Of a DNA stretch of 59,967 nt, positions 42,163 to 50,652 are shown in pieces. Every line of letters starts with the position of its first letter. Positions within the stretch are counted from its first letter, which is position 1. The DNA is from Flavihumibacter solisilvae (lineage in GTDB: Bacteria; Bacteroidota; Bacteroidia; Chitinophagales; Chitinophagaceae), in assembly GCF_000814475.1 (NCBI RefSeq), contig NZ_JSVC01000012.1, positions 1 through 59,967 of the forward strand. The letters run 5' to 3'. A program made the position numbers and the translations under genes. Below the pieces are notes generated by a model, which was not told where the DNA came from, did no database searches, and worked only from the letters and a program-made list of their open reading frames with translations.

Positions 42163-43545
42163 ATGGCAGTTGTTGACCTGGTAATGCCTAAGATGGGTGA
42201 AAGTATAATGGAAGCTACCATCCTGAAATGGCTGAAAAATCCCGGTGATACGGTGAAGCAGGATGAAACTGTGCTGGAGATTGCTACAGATAAAGTTGAC
42301 AGTGAAGTACCCAGCACATCGGAAGGTGTGATCGAGGAATTATTATATAAAGTGAATGATGTGGTTCCGGTTGGTGCGGTGATCGCAAAGATCCGTACCG
42401 GCACTGCTGAACCCGCCGCTGCAAAGCCGGCACCTGTTGCGCCGGAAGAAACGGCCGCTCCCGTGCAGTCACAGGCTTCTGCGCCCTCTCCTGTTGCAGC
42501 CCCTGTTGCAGCAGCAGTTCCCGCTCCTGTACCGCTGGCAAACGGCAACAAATTCTATTCCCCGCTGGTATTGAATATTGCAGCAAGCGAAGGTGTATCC
42601 ATGACGGAACTGGAAACCATTCCAGGCACCGGCAATGAAGGACGCGTGACGAAGAAAGACATACTGCAGTTTGTGCAGGATAAACGTGCCGGAATTGTTC
42701 CGCAGGTTAAAGCGGCCCCTGCTGCTCCGGCGGCGCCGGTTCACCAGCCTGCCATGCACCCGGTTCAGCAGGCAAATATGCAGCCTTCCGCAGTGGAAGG
42801 TGATACGACACCGGCACGTGCGGCTGCTTATGGTCCCAATGTCGAGATCATCGAAATGGACCGCATGCGCAAGCTCATCGCCGACCACATGGTGAAGAGC
42901 AAGCATACCAGTCCACACGTAACCAGCTTTACCGAAGCTGATGTGACCAACCTGGTATTGTGGCGCGACAGGATCAAGAACCAGTTTGCAAAGCAGGAAG
43001 GTACTAAGATCACATTCACCCCGCTCTTTATTGAAGCGATCGTTCGTTGCATTAAGAAGTATCCGCTGATCAACAGCAGTCTCGAAGGCAACAACATTAT
43101 TCTAAAGAAAGATATCAATATCGGGATGGCAGCTGCGCTTCCCAATGGTAACCTGATCGTACCTGTTATCAAGAATGCAGACCAGCTGAACCTGGTCGGG
43201 CTTGCAAAGCAGGTGAATACACTGGCAGACAATGCACGCAATGGCAAATTGAAGCCGGAGGATACCCAGTCGGGGACCTTTACGCTCACTAACGTGGGCA
43301 CATTCGGCAGCCTGATGGGCACGCCGATTATCAACCAGCCACAGGTAGCCATACTCGCCGTTGGCGCGATCAAGAAGCGCCCTGTAGTGATTGAAACGGC
43401 ACAGGGAGATTCCATTGCAATCCGCCACATGATGTACCTGAGCATGAGCTACGATCACCGGATTGTCGATGGAAGCCTGGGGGCGACCTTCCTTTCAGCG
43501 GTTGCGCGTGAGTTGGAGAACTTCGATCCGGAGCGCGAGATCTAA
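42163..43545 (+). CDS. 2-oxo acid dehydrogenase E2, dihydrolipoamide acyltransferase
   Basis: A 460-residue E2 core subunit of a 2-oxo acid dehydrogenase complex. The ATG at 42163 starts the lipoyl domain (about 2-76) directly; the upstream in-frame TTG is rejected. The lipoylated Lys is Lys44 in ATDKVDS. An Ala/Pro linker, a peripheral subunit-binding domain (about 133-170, ending EGRVTKKDIL), a second Ala/Pro linker and the catalytic domain follow. The catalytic domain carries SYDHRIVDG, with the active-site His and Asp. Which 2-oxo acid it serves (branched-chain, pyruvate or oxoglutarate) cannot be told; the SMSYDHR form is common in branched-chain-type E2. E1 and E3 genes are not in the window. 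A strong terminator follows. Confidence 0.92.
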   Translation: MAVVDLVMPKMGESIMEATILKWLKNPGDTVKQDETVLEIATDKVDSEVPSTSEGVIEELLYKVNDVVPVGAVIAKIRTGTAEPAAAKPAPVAPEETAAPVQSQASAPSPVAAPVAAAVPAPVPLANGNKFYSPLVLNIAASEGVSMTELETIPGTGNEGRVTKKDILQFVQDKRAGIVPQVKAAPAAPAAPVHQPAMHPVQQANMQPSAVEGDTTPARAAAYGPNVEIIEMDRMRKLIADHMVKSKHTSPHVTSFTEADVTNLVLWRDRIKNQFAKQEGTKITFTPLFIEAIVRCIKKYPLINSSLEGNNIILKKDINIGMAAALPNGNLIVPVIKNADQLNLVGLAKQVNTLADNARNGKLKPEDTQSGTFTLTNVGTFGSLMGTPIINQPQVAILAVGAIKKRPVVIETAQGDSIAIRHMMYLSMSYDHRIVDGSLGATFLSAVARELENFDPEREI

Positions 43546-43569
43546 AAAAGTAAAAACAAAAAATAACGG

Positions 43570-43605
43570 CAGGCCCCCTAAGATTTAGGGGGCCTGGTAT
43601 TTTTA
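43570..43605 (+). terminator. Strong intrinsic terminator after the E2 gene
   Basis: CAGGCCCCCTAA (43570-43581) pairs perfectly with TTAGGGGGCCTG (43585-43596) around a GAT loop. The 12-pair GC-rich stem is followed by a T-rich tract. It lies 25 bases after the stop codon of the E2 gene. Confidence 0.92.
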
Positions 43606-43703
43606 CAGGGGTTCGCGCAACCGTATTAAATTATTGTATATTTCATACCACATTCGCCAGCTGCAATAAGCAACGCTCGTAATGAGTAAAACACCTAAAC
43701 ACT

Positions 43704-44009
43704 ATGATTTTAGAAGTAGCCATATTAACCGTTAAAGAAGGACAGGAAAAGCAATTTGAAGCAGACTTTGCAATTGCAGGTGAATATATCAGCTCGATTA
43801 AAGGATATATAAAACATTCGTTAAGGAAATGCCTGGAACAAAAAAACCAATACCTCCTGCTTGTTGATTGGGAAAAACTGGAAGATCACACTATTGGGTT
43901 CAGGCAATCTTCCCAGTATTTAGAATGGAAGAGACTCCTGCATCATTATTATGATCCATTTCCGACAGTCGAACACTACGAAACAATAATTGAAAATATT
44001 AACGAATGA
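43704..44009 (+). CDS. Antibiotic biosynthesis monooxygenase (ABM) domain protein
   Basis: A 101-residue single-domain protein of the dimeric alpha/beta-barrel ABM family. It shows VAILTVKEGQEKQFEADF (about 5-22), GYIKHSLRKCLEQKNQYLLLVDW (quoted in part) and the terminal FPTVEHYETI. Members act as small monooxygenases or heme or quinone binders; the specific role is unknown. Its stop overlaps the start of the following membrane-protein gene (ATGA, 4 bases), so they are translated together. Confidence 0.85.
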   Translation: MILEVAILTVKEGQEKQFEADFAIAGEYISSIKGYIKHSLRKCLEQKNQYLLLVDWEKLEDHTIGFRQSSQYLEWKRLLHHYYDPFPTVEHYETIIENINE

Positions 44010-44647
44010 TCAAAAAACACCTGGTACTGATCTGCATTGCTATTTCTGTGATCTTAGTGGTGATAGCAAGCCTTGTTTATCCGGGAGGTTCATTGGCGGA
44101 CAAAAATTCCATCGGATTTGACTGGTCAAAAAATTTCTTCAGCAACCTGTTTGCAGCAAAGGCTTTAAATGGTTCAGATAACACATCCAGGGTCTGGGCA
44201 ATCACCGGGATGGCATTCCATTCGATTGGCTATGGAATATTTTTTATCAATACATCCAGAAAGATTTCTCAAAGACATGCTGCCAATGTGCTGAAATATA
44301 CAGGGGCGATCAACATAGCATTTAACTTCCTGATCGCAACACCCATGCATGACTTAATGGTAACAATTTCGAGCACTTTGTCTTTGCTTGGTTTATTTTA
44401 CATTACTGTATTTATCCTGAAGTCAAAGCTTCATTTCTTTAAATTCGCCTGCATCGCCAGCCTATTGACTTTTTACTATACACTATACTTATATGGCTCA
44501 GGAAATTGGGGATTACTGGCTATAATGCAGAAAGTATCTGCTATCTGTTCAATGGCATTGATCTTGGGAATAGAATACTTTACCAAACAGGAAGACTTCA
44601 AACAAATTAAACCCGGCGAACAAAAAATACAGGCAACGAACCCCTAA
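44006..44647 (+). CDS. DUF998-like integral membrane protein
   Basis: A 213-residue protein with about six membrane helices. The first loop, YPGGSLADKNSIGFDWSKNF (about 29-48), and the spacing of helices resemble DUF998-type proteins. No catalytic motif was identified. It is coupled to the ABM gene by a 4-base overlap and is convergent with the oxidoreductase gene, 5 bases away. Confidence 0.7.
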   Translation: MIKKHLVLICIAISVILVVIASLVYPGGSLADKNSIGFDWSKNFFSNLFAAKALNGSDNTSRVWAITGMAFHSIGYGIFFINTSRKISQRHAANVLKYTGAINIAFNFLIATPMHDLMVTISSTLSLLGLFYITVFILKSKLHFFKFACIASLLTFYYTLYLYGSGNWGLLAIMQKVSAICSMALILGIEYFTKQEDFKQIKPGEQKIQATNP

Positions 44648-44652
44648 GCAAA

Positions 44653-45612
44653 TCAAAAAGTAATTACCACTTTCCCAAAATGGCCAGCTTTATCAAAAAG
44701 CCGGAACGCCTCCTGATAGTCACTTATGCTGTAAGGTCCTTCGATAACCGGTTTGATTTTGTCGGAAATAAATAGCCCGTTGATATACTCTAAATCCTTG
44801 TTAGGTTTTAAAGCTACGAGCCGGAAATGCTTCTTCCTGAATCGAGCCATCCATGGCCCAGATAGATAGACCTGCAAAAGGCGTACAAGGGAACCACCGA
44901 CAGTGACGTAAGACCCGCCTGGCGCAATCGATCCTGAATATGCTGATACTGGGCGATTCGTTTTTACGTCAAGAACCAGGTCATACCTTTGGCCATTCTT
45001 TGTAAAGTCTTCGCGGGTATAGTCAATTACATGGTCAAAGCCTAACGAGTGGAGCTTGTCCAGTTTAGCAGTACTATCCACCCCGGTAACGTTTGCACCA
45101 TTCAGTTTCGCAAGCTGGATCCCGAACGTGCCTACACCACCACCTGCACCATTGATTAGCAGCTTCATTCCTGGCTGGATTTTCCCGGTATCTATTAGTC
45201 CCTGCACTGCAAGCATCGCAGCCTGTGGTATGGCTGCCGCTTCAACAAAACTCATTCCTGCAGGTTTTAACACCAGCGCTTTTTCAGGCGCACAGCAATA
45301 TTCTGCGAAGCCACCCCAGCGGCCGCTTAAATCACCATATACGTCATCACCAACTTTGAACCGGGCCACTTTCTTTCCTACCGCTTCTATCCTTCCTGCA
45401 ACATCGGATCCGAGTATTTGCCGTTTTGGTTTGCGAAGGCCATTGAGCAGACGATTTACGGCATCACCCTGGAGCAATCCAAAGTCCCAGTCATTTAATG
45501 AAACTGCATGATTCCTGATGAGTACTTCGTCTTCCGCGGGAACAGGCTTGTCTACGTCGCTAAGACGCAGGACATCGATATTGCCGTATTCATGATAAAC
45601 TATCGCTTTCAA
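44653..45612 (-). CDS. NAD(P)-dependent zinc-free alcohol dehydrogenase/quinone oxidoreductase (MDR)
   Basis: A 319-residue medium-chain dehydrogenase/reductase. The GroES-like domain (about 25-110) contains GSDVAGRIEAVGKKV. The Rossmann domain (about 125-270) contains LLINGAGGGVGTFGIQLAK. Cys/His zinc ligands of classical ADH are absent, so it is of the quinone oxidoreductase/YhdH-like type. The start codon is TTG at 45612: the family start MKAIVYHEYG fits exactly, and no in-frame ATG lies upstream. An out-of-frame ATG-TTT-TGA overlaps this TTG. Reaction substrate unknown. Confidence 0.88.
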   Translation of the reverse strand: MKAIVYHEYGNIDVLRLSDVDKPVPAEDEVLIRNHAVSLNDWDFGLLQGDAVNRLLNGLRKPKRQILGSDVAGRIEAVGKKVARFKVGDDVYGDLSGRWGGFAEYCCAPEKALVLKPAGMSFVEAAAIPQAAMLAVQGLIDTGKIQPGMKLLINGAGGGVGTFGIQLAKLNGANVTGVDSTAKLDKLHSLGFDHVIDYTREDFTKNGQRYDLVLDVKTNRPVSAYSGSIAPGGSYVTVGGSLVRLLQVYLSGPWMARFRKKHFRLVALKPNKDLEYINGLFISDKIKPVIEGPYSISDYQEAFRLFDKAGHFGKVVITF

Positions 45613-45655
45613 AACATAGTGATAGCTATGAAGATACGCAGAAGTGAATACTCAG

Positions 45656-46474
45656 TCAGACGTAGCTGTTATACCCACGTTGCTTGACCAATACCTGGTC
45701 AAAAAACTCAGGGTTCAGTAACTCCCGGATAGAAGGAATGATGAAATCCGGGGAATAGCCAAACTGCACCAGGTCTTCTTCCCTGGTAACTCCCGACAGC
45801 GTCAGCACGGTGGTGAATCCCATTGATCCGGCACCGAGGATATCTGTGCCCATGGTATCGCCGATCATAATGGTTTCATCTGTAGATAGGTCGAGAAGTT
45901 TACGCGCCATTCTCATCATCACGGGACTGGGTTTACCGACACTGAATGCTTTCCGGCCTGTTGCGCATTCCAGCATCGCCACAAATGCACCACAACCAGC
46001 ACGAAAACTCCCATTTCCAACCGGGCAATTGGGATCGAGGTTAGTAGCGATAAGCTTCGCTCCATTCATGATCATATTGATGGCCTTATCCACAGATTCA
46101 AGCATGATGGTCCTGCCCTCCCCAATGATCACAAAATCAGGATGATCATCGACAATGGAATATCCGACATTATGCAATTCCGTCAGCAGGCCACCTTCGC
46201 CGATCACATATGCTGTGCCGTACTCTTTTCGTGAAGCAAGGTATTTAGCTGTGGCCATTCCGCAGGTGAAAATATCTCCATCCGCAACATCGAAACCCAT
46301 TTTCTGCAGTTTATAACATACATCCCTATTCGTCCTTTGGCTGTTATTGGTTAGAAACAGGAAAGGAAGATTTTTCTCCCGCAACATGTTAATAAAATCA
46401 ATGGCACCGGGAATAGGCTCACTGCCTTTGTAAATAACGCCATCCATGTCTATCAAAAATCCTCTCTTATCCAT
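45656..46474 (-). CDS. HAD-IIA family hydrolase (NagD-like phosphatase)
   Basis: A 272-residue cytoplasmic phosphatase of the HAD superfamily, subclass IIA. Motif 1 is IDMDGVIYKG (Asp9, Asp11). Motif 2 is in FLFLTNNSQRT (about 54-64), motif 3 is the Lys of VGKPSP, and motif 4 is MIGDTMGTDILGA. Relatives dephosphorylate nucleotides, phosphoglycolate or p-nitrophenyl phosphate. Substrate unknown. It lies 43 bases upstream of the oxidoreductase start on the same strand. Confidence 0.9.
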   Translation of the reverse strand: MDKRGFLIDMDGVIYKGSEPIPGAIDFINMLREKNLPFLFLTNNSQRTNRDVCYKLQKMGFDVADGDIFTCGMATAKYLASRKEYGTAYVIGEGGLLTELHNVGYSIVDDHPDFVIIGEGRTIMLESVDKAINMIMNGAKLIATNLDPNCPVGNGSFRAGCGAFVAMLECATGRKAFSVGKPSPVMMRMARKLLDLSTDETIMIGDTMGTDILGAGSMGFTTVLTLSGVTREEDLVQFGYSPDFIIPSIRELLNPEFFDQVLVKQRGYNSYV

Positions 46475-46538
46475 AGTAGTACATTTTTAGTGTTGATCAT
46501 ACAGCTATGGCTAATCGTTGACAAAAAGTATATGGCAT

Positions 46539-46560
46539 AAAAAAACCTGCAGGACGCAGG
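46539..46560 (-). terminator. Intrinsic terminator downstream of the porin-family gene
   Basis: On the minus strand, CCTGC and GCAGG (46556-46560 and 46546-46550) form a short GC-rich stem with a 5-base loop, followed by seven T (46545 down to 46539). It is placed 34 bases after the stop of the beta-barrel gene at 46594. Confidence 0.6.
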
Positions 46561-46593
46561 CAACCGTAAGTGGATCTAAAGATACATATTTTT

Positions 46594-47316
46594 CTATTGT
46601 TCCGGCTGACTGGTCTTTTTCTTTTTGGGATTTTTGCCGATTGGAATACCTGCAGTTATATAAAGCACCCTGTTATACTGTCCGGATGTTGCATCATCGA
46701 TGACAATATCAACAAGCCCATAATAATATTGGATCCCGAGGTTCATCCCATTACCTTTCATAAACCGGTAACCCAGTCCAGCTGCCAGTCCGGCATCCAG
46801 AGGATGAATTTGGTCTTTGATTTTTAATTTATACTTCAGGTCTTCGTCCTCACTCACCGAGTTTACAAATTCATCGTAAGCCTGGTAGCGCAACCCAAGC
46901 TGAATTCCGGCCTTTACGTAAATATGATTTTTGAAGGTATACTTCATGAGGACCGGCACATTAAAGTAACTGATTCTCCGTTCAATCTTCCCACCGGTGA
47001 AAGCATTGTCGAGATCCGCATCCCCAAGTGCATAAACAGGCAATCCATCAGCACCCATCGTGGATTTGACAATCACACCCGTATTCAGCATCCAGGATTT
47101 TTTTAGTTTGATGTCGAAGTAAAACCCAAGGTTAAACGTACCAAGCATTTTTGATTGCTTCAGGCCTTTAAGATCCGACCAGTTCCAGCCCCCGTCCAAT
47201 CCAAATTCTATCTGGCCGGTGTTCAGCTTATCGCCAAGCAAAATTGAAATCAGCACCTGGGCATAACTGGCATGAATATAAAAGATGCAACCGGCAAGAA
47301 GTATAAGTTTCTTCAT
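46594..47316 (-). CDS. Outer-membrane beta-barrel (porin-family) protein
   Basis: A 240-residue protein with a signal peptide (about 1-19, ending SYAQ) and amphipathic beta strands, matching the small PorT/OmpA-like outer membrane protein group common in Bacteroidota (GLDGGWNWSDL; YVKAGIQLGLRYQAY; AGLAAGLGYRFMKGNGMNLGIQYYYGL, quoted in part). The tail is a short Lys-rich cytoplasmic-looking stretch (KNPKKKKTSQPEQ), which is unusual for a barrel that normally ends in an aromatic. Function unknown. Confidence 0.8.
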   Translation of the reverse strand: MKKLILLAGCIFYIHASYAQVLISILLGDKLNTGQIEFGLDGGWNWSDLKGLKQSKMLGTFNLGFYFDIKLKKSWMLNTGVIVKSTMGADGLPVYALGDADLDNAFTGGKIERRISYFNVPVLMKYTFKNHIYVKAGIQLGLRYQAYDEFVNSVSEDEDLKYKLKIKDQIHPLDAGLAAGLGYRFMKGNGMNLGIQYYYGLVDIVIDDATSGQYNRVLYITAGIPIGKNPKKKKTSQPEQ

Positions 47317-47406
47317 GGAAAAATATAGCGGTATCGCAGACTGATATAAAGTTAGGTTGAGGTAATGGGCAGGCTAATATTTTACCGTTAAATAGTGCTT
47401 CGCTTG

Positions 47407-47445
47407 GTCGATAAGTGAATAGGTGAACAAGTCAATAAGTGAATA
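47407..47445. repeat. Short tandem-like direct repeat
   Basis: ATAAGTGAATA occurs at 47411-47421 and 47435-47445, each preceded by GTC plus one base, at a 24-base period. AGGTGAACAAGTC in between is a further diverged unit. This lies in the 47317-47515 intergenic gap between the divergent porin-family and serine hydrolase genes. No promoter could be assigned with confidence there. Confidence 0.5.
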
Positions 47446-47515
47446 AGATGGTGAAGGAGCTTCGATCCCGGGTCATTTTTTGTATATTTCAAGATACTCA
47501 ACATGTGGCAAGTCT

Positions 47516-48706
47516 ATGCTAATCAAAAAGATCTTCCTGCTCTTCTGCTTTGCCGGAATCACCTCCACAACCAGTGCACAAACCATAACCAGGCTTGACA
47601 ATACAAAGGTTACTGCTGCCGCCCTTGATCAGAAAATCCAGGCTTTAATGAATGCTGCTAATGTGCAGGGATTAGAGATTGCCATTTTCAACAACAATGA
47701 ACCAGTTTATAAAAAGGCATTTGGATATAAACGTATCGATACTAAAGAGCCTATAAAAACAAATACCAATATTTATGGTGCATCCCTGAGCAAGGCGGTA
47801 TTTGCAGTTTTGGTGATGAAACTGGTGGAAGAAGGTGTACTGGACCTGGATAAACCCTTACAGGATTATTTACCAAAACCAATTTACGAATACACTCCAA
47901 ACAAAAAATGGCATGACAACTATAGTAACCTCAAAGGTGACAGCCTGTATAAGAAAATAACGGCTAGAATGTGTCTTGATCATACATCAGGATTTCCAAA
48001 CTGGAGATGGTTTGAGAGTGATCAAAAAATAAGGGTGAAGTTCGCGCCCGGGTCAAAGTATCTCTACTCTGGCGAAGGGATGGTTTACCTGCAGGTCGTA
48101 CTCGAGCATATGCTTGGCAGGACTTTGGTTGACTTAATGAATTCAAAAATCTTTACTCCTTTACACATGGACAGGTCTTCGTATGCATGGGAACCAGCGT
48201 ATGAAAATGACTATTGTTTTGGACACAACGCGAAAGGGGAACTATATGAAAAGGACAAGGATAATGAACCCAGGTCCGCGAGCACCTTGGAAACAACACT
48301 GGATGATTACTCGAAGTTCATAACAGCTGTACTGCGAAACAGTTTGTTGAAGCCCGTATCAACGAAAGAAATGTTTACGCCGCAGGTAAGATTAAGGTCT
48401 GTCCAGCAATTCGGGCAACTAAGCATGGTTGACTCAACTACCAATGACGCAATCCGGTTAAGTTATGGTTTGGGCTGGGGACTGCTGCAATCGCCGTATG
48501 GTGTTGGTGCTTTCAAGGAAGGTCATGGCGATGGTTTCCAGCATTACACCATTCTATTCCCACAGAAAAAAACAGGCATTTTAATCATGAGCAACAGTGA
48601 CAATGCAGAAAGCATTTTTAAGGAGTTGCTGGAAGTTACCATCGGAGATAAGTTTACGCCCTGGTATTGGGAAAATTATATTCCCTATAATTACAAAATG
48701 AACTGA
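47516..48706 (+). CDS. Serine hydrolase, class C beta-lactamase fold
   Basis: A 396-residue secreted protein of the beta-lactamase-related serine hydrolase family. The ATG at 47516 begins a signal peptide (MLIKKIFLLFCFAG to TSAQ); the upstream in-frame TTG is rejected. The SxxK motif is in GASLSKAVF (Ser-Leu-Ser-Lys). The Tyr motif is YLYSGEGM, where YxN is replaced by Tyr-Ser-Gly. The third motif is GHGDGFQ in place of KTG. These are typical of esterase/peptidase members rather than true beta-lactamases. The following TfoX-like gene starts 7 bases after the stop. Confidence 0.87.
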   Translation: MLIKKIFLLFCFAGITSTTSAQTITRLDNTKVTAAALDQKIQALMNAANVQGLEIAIFNNNEPVYKKAFGYKRIDTKEPIKTNTNIYGASLSKAVFAVLVMKLVEEGVLDLDKPLQDYLPKPIYEYTPNKKWHDNYSNLKGDSLYKKITARMCLDHTSGFPNWRWFESDQKIRVKFAPGSKYLYSGEGMVYLQVVLEHMLGRTLVDLMNSKIFTPLHMDRSSYAWEPAYENDYCFGHNAKGELYEKDKDNEPRSASTLETTLDDYSKFITAVLRNSLLKPVSTKEMFTPQVRLRSVQQFGQLSMVDSTTNDAIRLSYGLGWGLLQSPYGVGAFKEGHGDGFQHYTILFPQKKTGILIMSNSDNAESIFKELLEVTIGDKFTPWYWENYIPYNYKMN

Positions 48707-48713
48707 GAGCACA

Positions 48714-49061
48714 ATGGCTTACAACGAAAAAATAAGTAACCGGATCCGCGAGGCACTGGAGAACATTCCAAATGTAGAAGAAAAGGAGATGTTCGGCGGC
48801 ATCTGCTATATGGTAAACGACAAAATGTGCATAGGAGTGATTAAGGATGAAATGATGTGTCGCATCGGCGAAGAGAAATATGAGGAAGCGCTGGAAAGAC
48901 CTGGCTGCCGGGAGATGGATTTTGCCTCAAAACCAATGAAAGGATATGTTTACGTCAGTGAAGACGGCATGAAGAGTAAAGTCGATTTCAATTACTGGAT
49001 CAATCTATGCCTGTCTTTCAACCCAAAAGCAAAAGCTTCAAAGAAGAAAAAGTCCCCCTGA
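48714..49061 (+). CDS. TfoX/Sxy N-terminal domain protein
   Basis: A 115-residue cytoplasmic protein with the TfoX N-terminal fold (EKEMFGGICYMVNDKMCIGVI, quoted in part, about 23-43). A Lys-rich tail (KAKASKKKKSP) could contact nucleic acid. In gamma-proteobacteria TfoX/Sxy controls competence; stand-alone N-terminal domain proteins of this kind are widespread and uncharacterised. It is probably co-transcribed with the serine hydrolase and ends inside a terminator hairpin. Confidence 0.85.
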   Translation: MAYNEKISNRIREALENIPNVEEKEMFGGICYMVNDKMCIGVIKDEMMCRIGEEKYEEALERPGCREMDFASKPMKGYVYVSEDGMKSKVDFNYWINLCLSFNPKAKASKKKKSP

Positions 49062-49080
49062 GTTGCAGGAGGACCTTTTA
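49052..49080. terminator. Bidirectional terminator between TfoX-like and SusD genes
   Basis: GTCCCCCTG (49052-49060) pairs with CAGGAGGAC (49066-49074) with one mismatch and a 5-base loop. CTTTT follows on the plus strand, and a five-T run occurs on the minus strand, so it can end both convergent units. The first arm contains the TfoX-like stop codon. Confidence 0.75.
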
Positions 49081-49108
49081 CATTTTGAATTGGCTTTTCA
49101 AATTCCTA

Positions 49109-50635
49109 TCAATAGCCTGGGTTCTGGTACATCTTCTCCGGGTTCAGCTTGTATTCGTCTAAGGGAATGGGATAGTACCGGTCTTTCACACTGATATTGG
49201 ACAAACGGGGATTACCATAGTCGGCCTGCTGTTTTACCTTGAAGTAATTGACCAACTCCTGAGCTGTAAATGTGCGCAGCAGGTCGTAAAGGCGGTGGCC
49301 TTCGAAAGCAAGTTCGACGCGGCGCTCATGAAGAATAGCCAGTTTAAGGTCGGGGTATTTAGTGCTATATGTGGGATCAAGTTTAGCAACCGCATAGGAA
49401 GGCAATCCTGCCCTTTCACGGATCATGTCGAGGTATTGGATGGCAGTGGCTTCATCACCGAGATAGTTATTCACTTCGGCGAGCATCAGGATGATGTCGG
49501 CGAAACGCATCAGGATCCAGTCATTGCCACCATAACCATTTACACCGGCCGTGGTGCTGGCATCACGGAACTTGGTGATGAACCAGTCCTGTACGGCTGT
49601 AGCAGCGGCATATTTTACCGAATAGTCCTTGCGCGCGTCACCGGTTTCATAATCCTTCACAAGGTCGAGCGTTACCCTTCCACCGGCACCGGTGTTGGGA
49701 CGTTGTGAGTTGATGGTCTCCCCTCTCGCCTGGTTATTGTAAGCAATTGATGAGTAGTAGTTCAGGTCGCCCTGCTTGTACTCGATCACGAAGATCGCTT
49801 CCTTGTTGTTAGCCTCCAGGTCCACATTAAACACATCAGCATAAGCAATGTCTTTGATATTGGCGAACTGGCGTTTCTCGTATGCACTGGTCAGCCAGGT
49901 CTTTGCAAGCTGCAGGTTTTCAGTGCGACGTGACTGATCCTGAGTAAGTGCCATGGTCAGGTAGACCTGTCCCAACAGCGCATTTACATAAGTTTTGGAA
50001 ATACGTCCGCGGGATGCCGCAGGCTGAATATCAGGAAGTGTACTTTCTGCGGCTTCTTTCAGGTCAGAAATGATCTGCTCGTACACCCGGGATTCTTTTT
50101 CGCGGAAAGTAAGTGCAGCAGATTCGTCAGCAGATACCAGGGTGCGTGTTACCATTGGAATATCGCCCCATTTGCGCACGAGGTGGAAATAGGTCATCGC
50201 ACGCAGTGCCTTTGCTTCCGCCTTGTATTGCTCTTTTGTTTCGGCATTCGAGAAAGCCACCCCATCGATATAGGTGAGCACGTAATTGGCACGGGTGATC
50301 ATTTCATACATCGCGCTCCAGTGCGACTTAAGGTAAGAATTACTGGGCACGAGGGAGAAATCGGGAAACTGGAAAGGCTCCCCGGCATTTGACTGGTTAT
50401 CATTGGTACCTGCGTTGTCGGAACGCTGTTCGCTGAACAGGCTGCTGTTCTCACCCAGGCTATTCGAGCTCCTGAGCGCCTGGTAAACACCATTCAGCGC
50501 CAGCAATGCATCGCCTTCTGATTTCATAAACTGGTGAGAAGGAATAGAATTCGGATCAGATTTCTCAATGAAATCCTTAGAGCAGGAACTGAATACGATC
50601 ATCATTCCTGCGAATATTATGAGATTCTTTTTCAT
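49109..50635 (-). CDS. SusD/RagB-family outer-membrane lipoprotein (second locus)
   Basis: A 508-residue surface lipoprotein with lipobox FSSC (Cys18). It shows SusD/RagB features: AKALRAMTYFHLVRKWGDIP (about 142-161) in the TPR helix region, WILMRFADIILMLAEVNNYL, and ELAFEGHRLYDLLR near the C-terminus, ending in the standard MYQNPGY. It is encoded 17 bases after its SusC partner. The ligand cannot be inferred from the sequence because the operon has no glycoside hydrolase or protease. Confidence 0.93.
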   Translation of the reverse strand: MKKNLIIFAGMMIVFSSCSKDFIEKSDPNSIPSHQFMKSEGDALLALNGVYQALRSSNSLGENSSLFSEQRSDNAGTNDNQSNAGEPFQFPDFSLVPSNSYLKSHWSAMYEMITRANYVLTYIDGVAFSNAETKEQYKAEAKALRAMTYFHLVRKWGDIPMVTRTLVSADESAALTFREKESRVYEQIISDLKEAAESTLPDIQPAASRGRISKTYVNALLGQVYLTMALTQDQSRRTENLQLAKTWLTSAYEKRQFANIKDIAYADVFNVDLEANNKEAIFVIEYKQGDLNYYSSIAYNNQARGETINSQRPNTGAGGRVTLDLVKDYETGDARKDYSVKYAAATAVQDWFITKFRDASTTAGVNGYGGNDWILMRFADIILMLAEVNNYLGDEATAIQYLDMIRERAGLPSYAVAKLDPTYSTKYPDLKLAILHERRVELAFEGHRLYDLLRTFTAQELVNYFKVKQQADYGNPRLSNISVKDRYYPIPLDEYKLNPEKMYQNPGY

Positions 50636-50652
50636 CGTAATTGTTTTACAGG

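Noticed and set aside
42400-42560. Ala/Pro/Val-rich repeat-like stretch in the E2 gene
   Set aside because: This is the normal flexible linker between lipoyl and subunit-binding domains, not a DNA repeat of interest.
42828-43445. 205-codon minus-strand ORF opposite the E2 gene
   Set aside because: Antisense to the E2 catalytic domain with conserved SYDHRIVDG; no independent start context or motif.
47480-47515. Upstream TTG start of the serine hydrolase
   Set aside because: The ATG at 47516 directly begins a classical signal peptide, while the upstream codons would add a polar leader before it.
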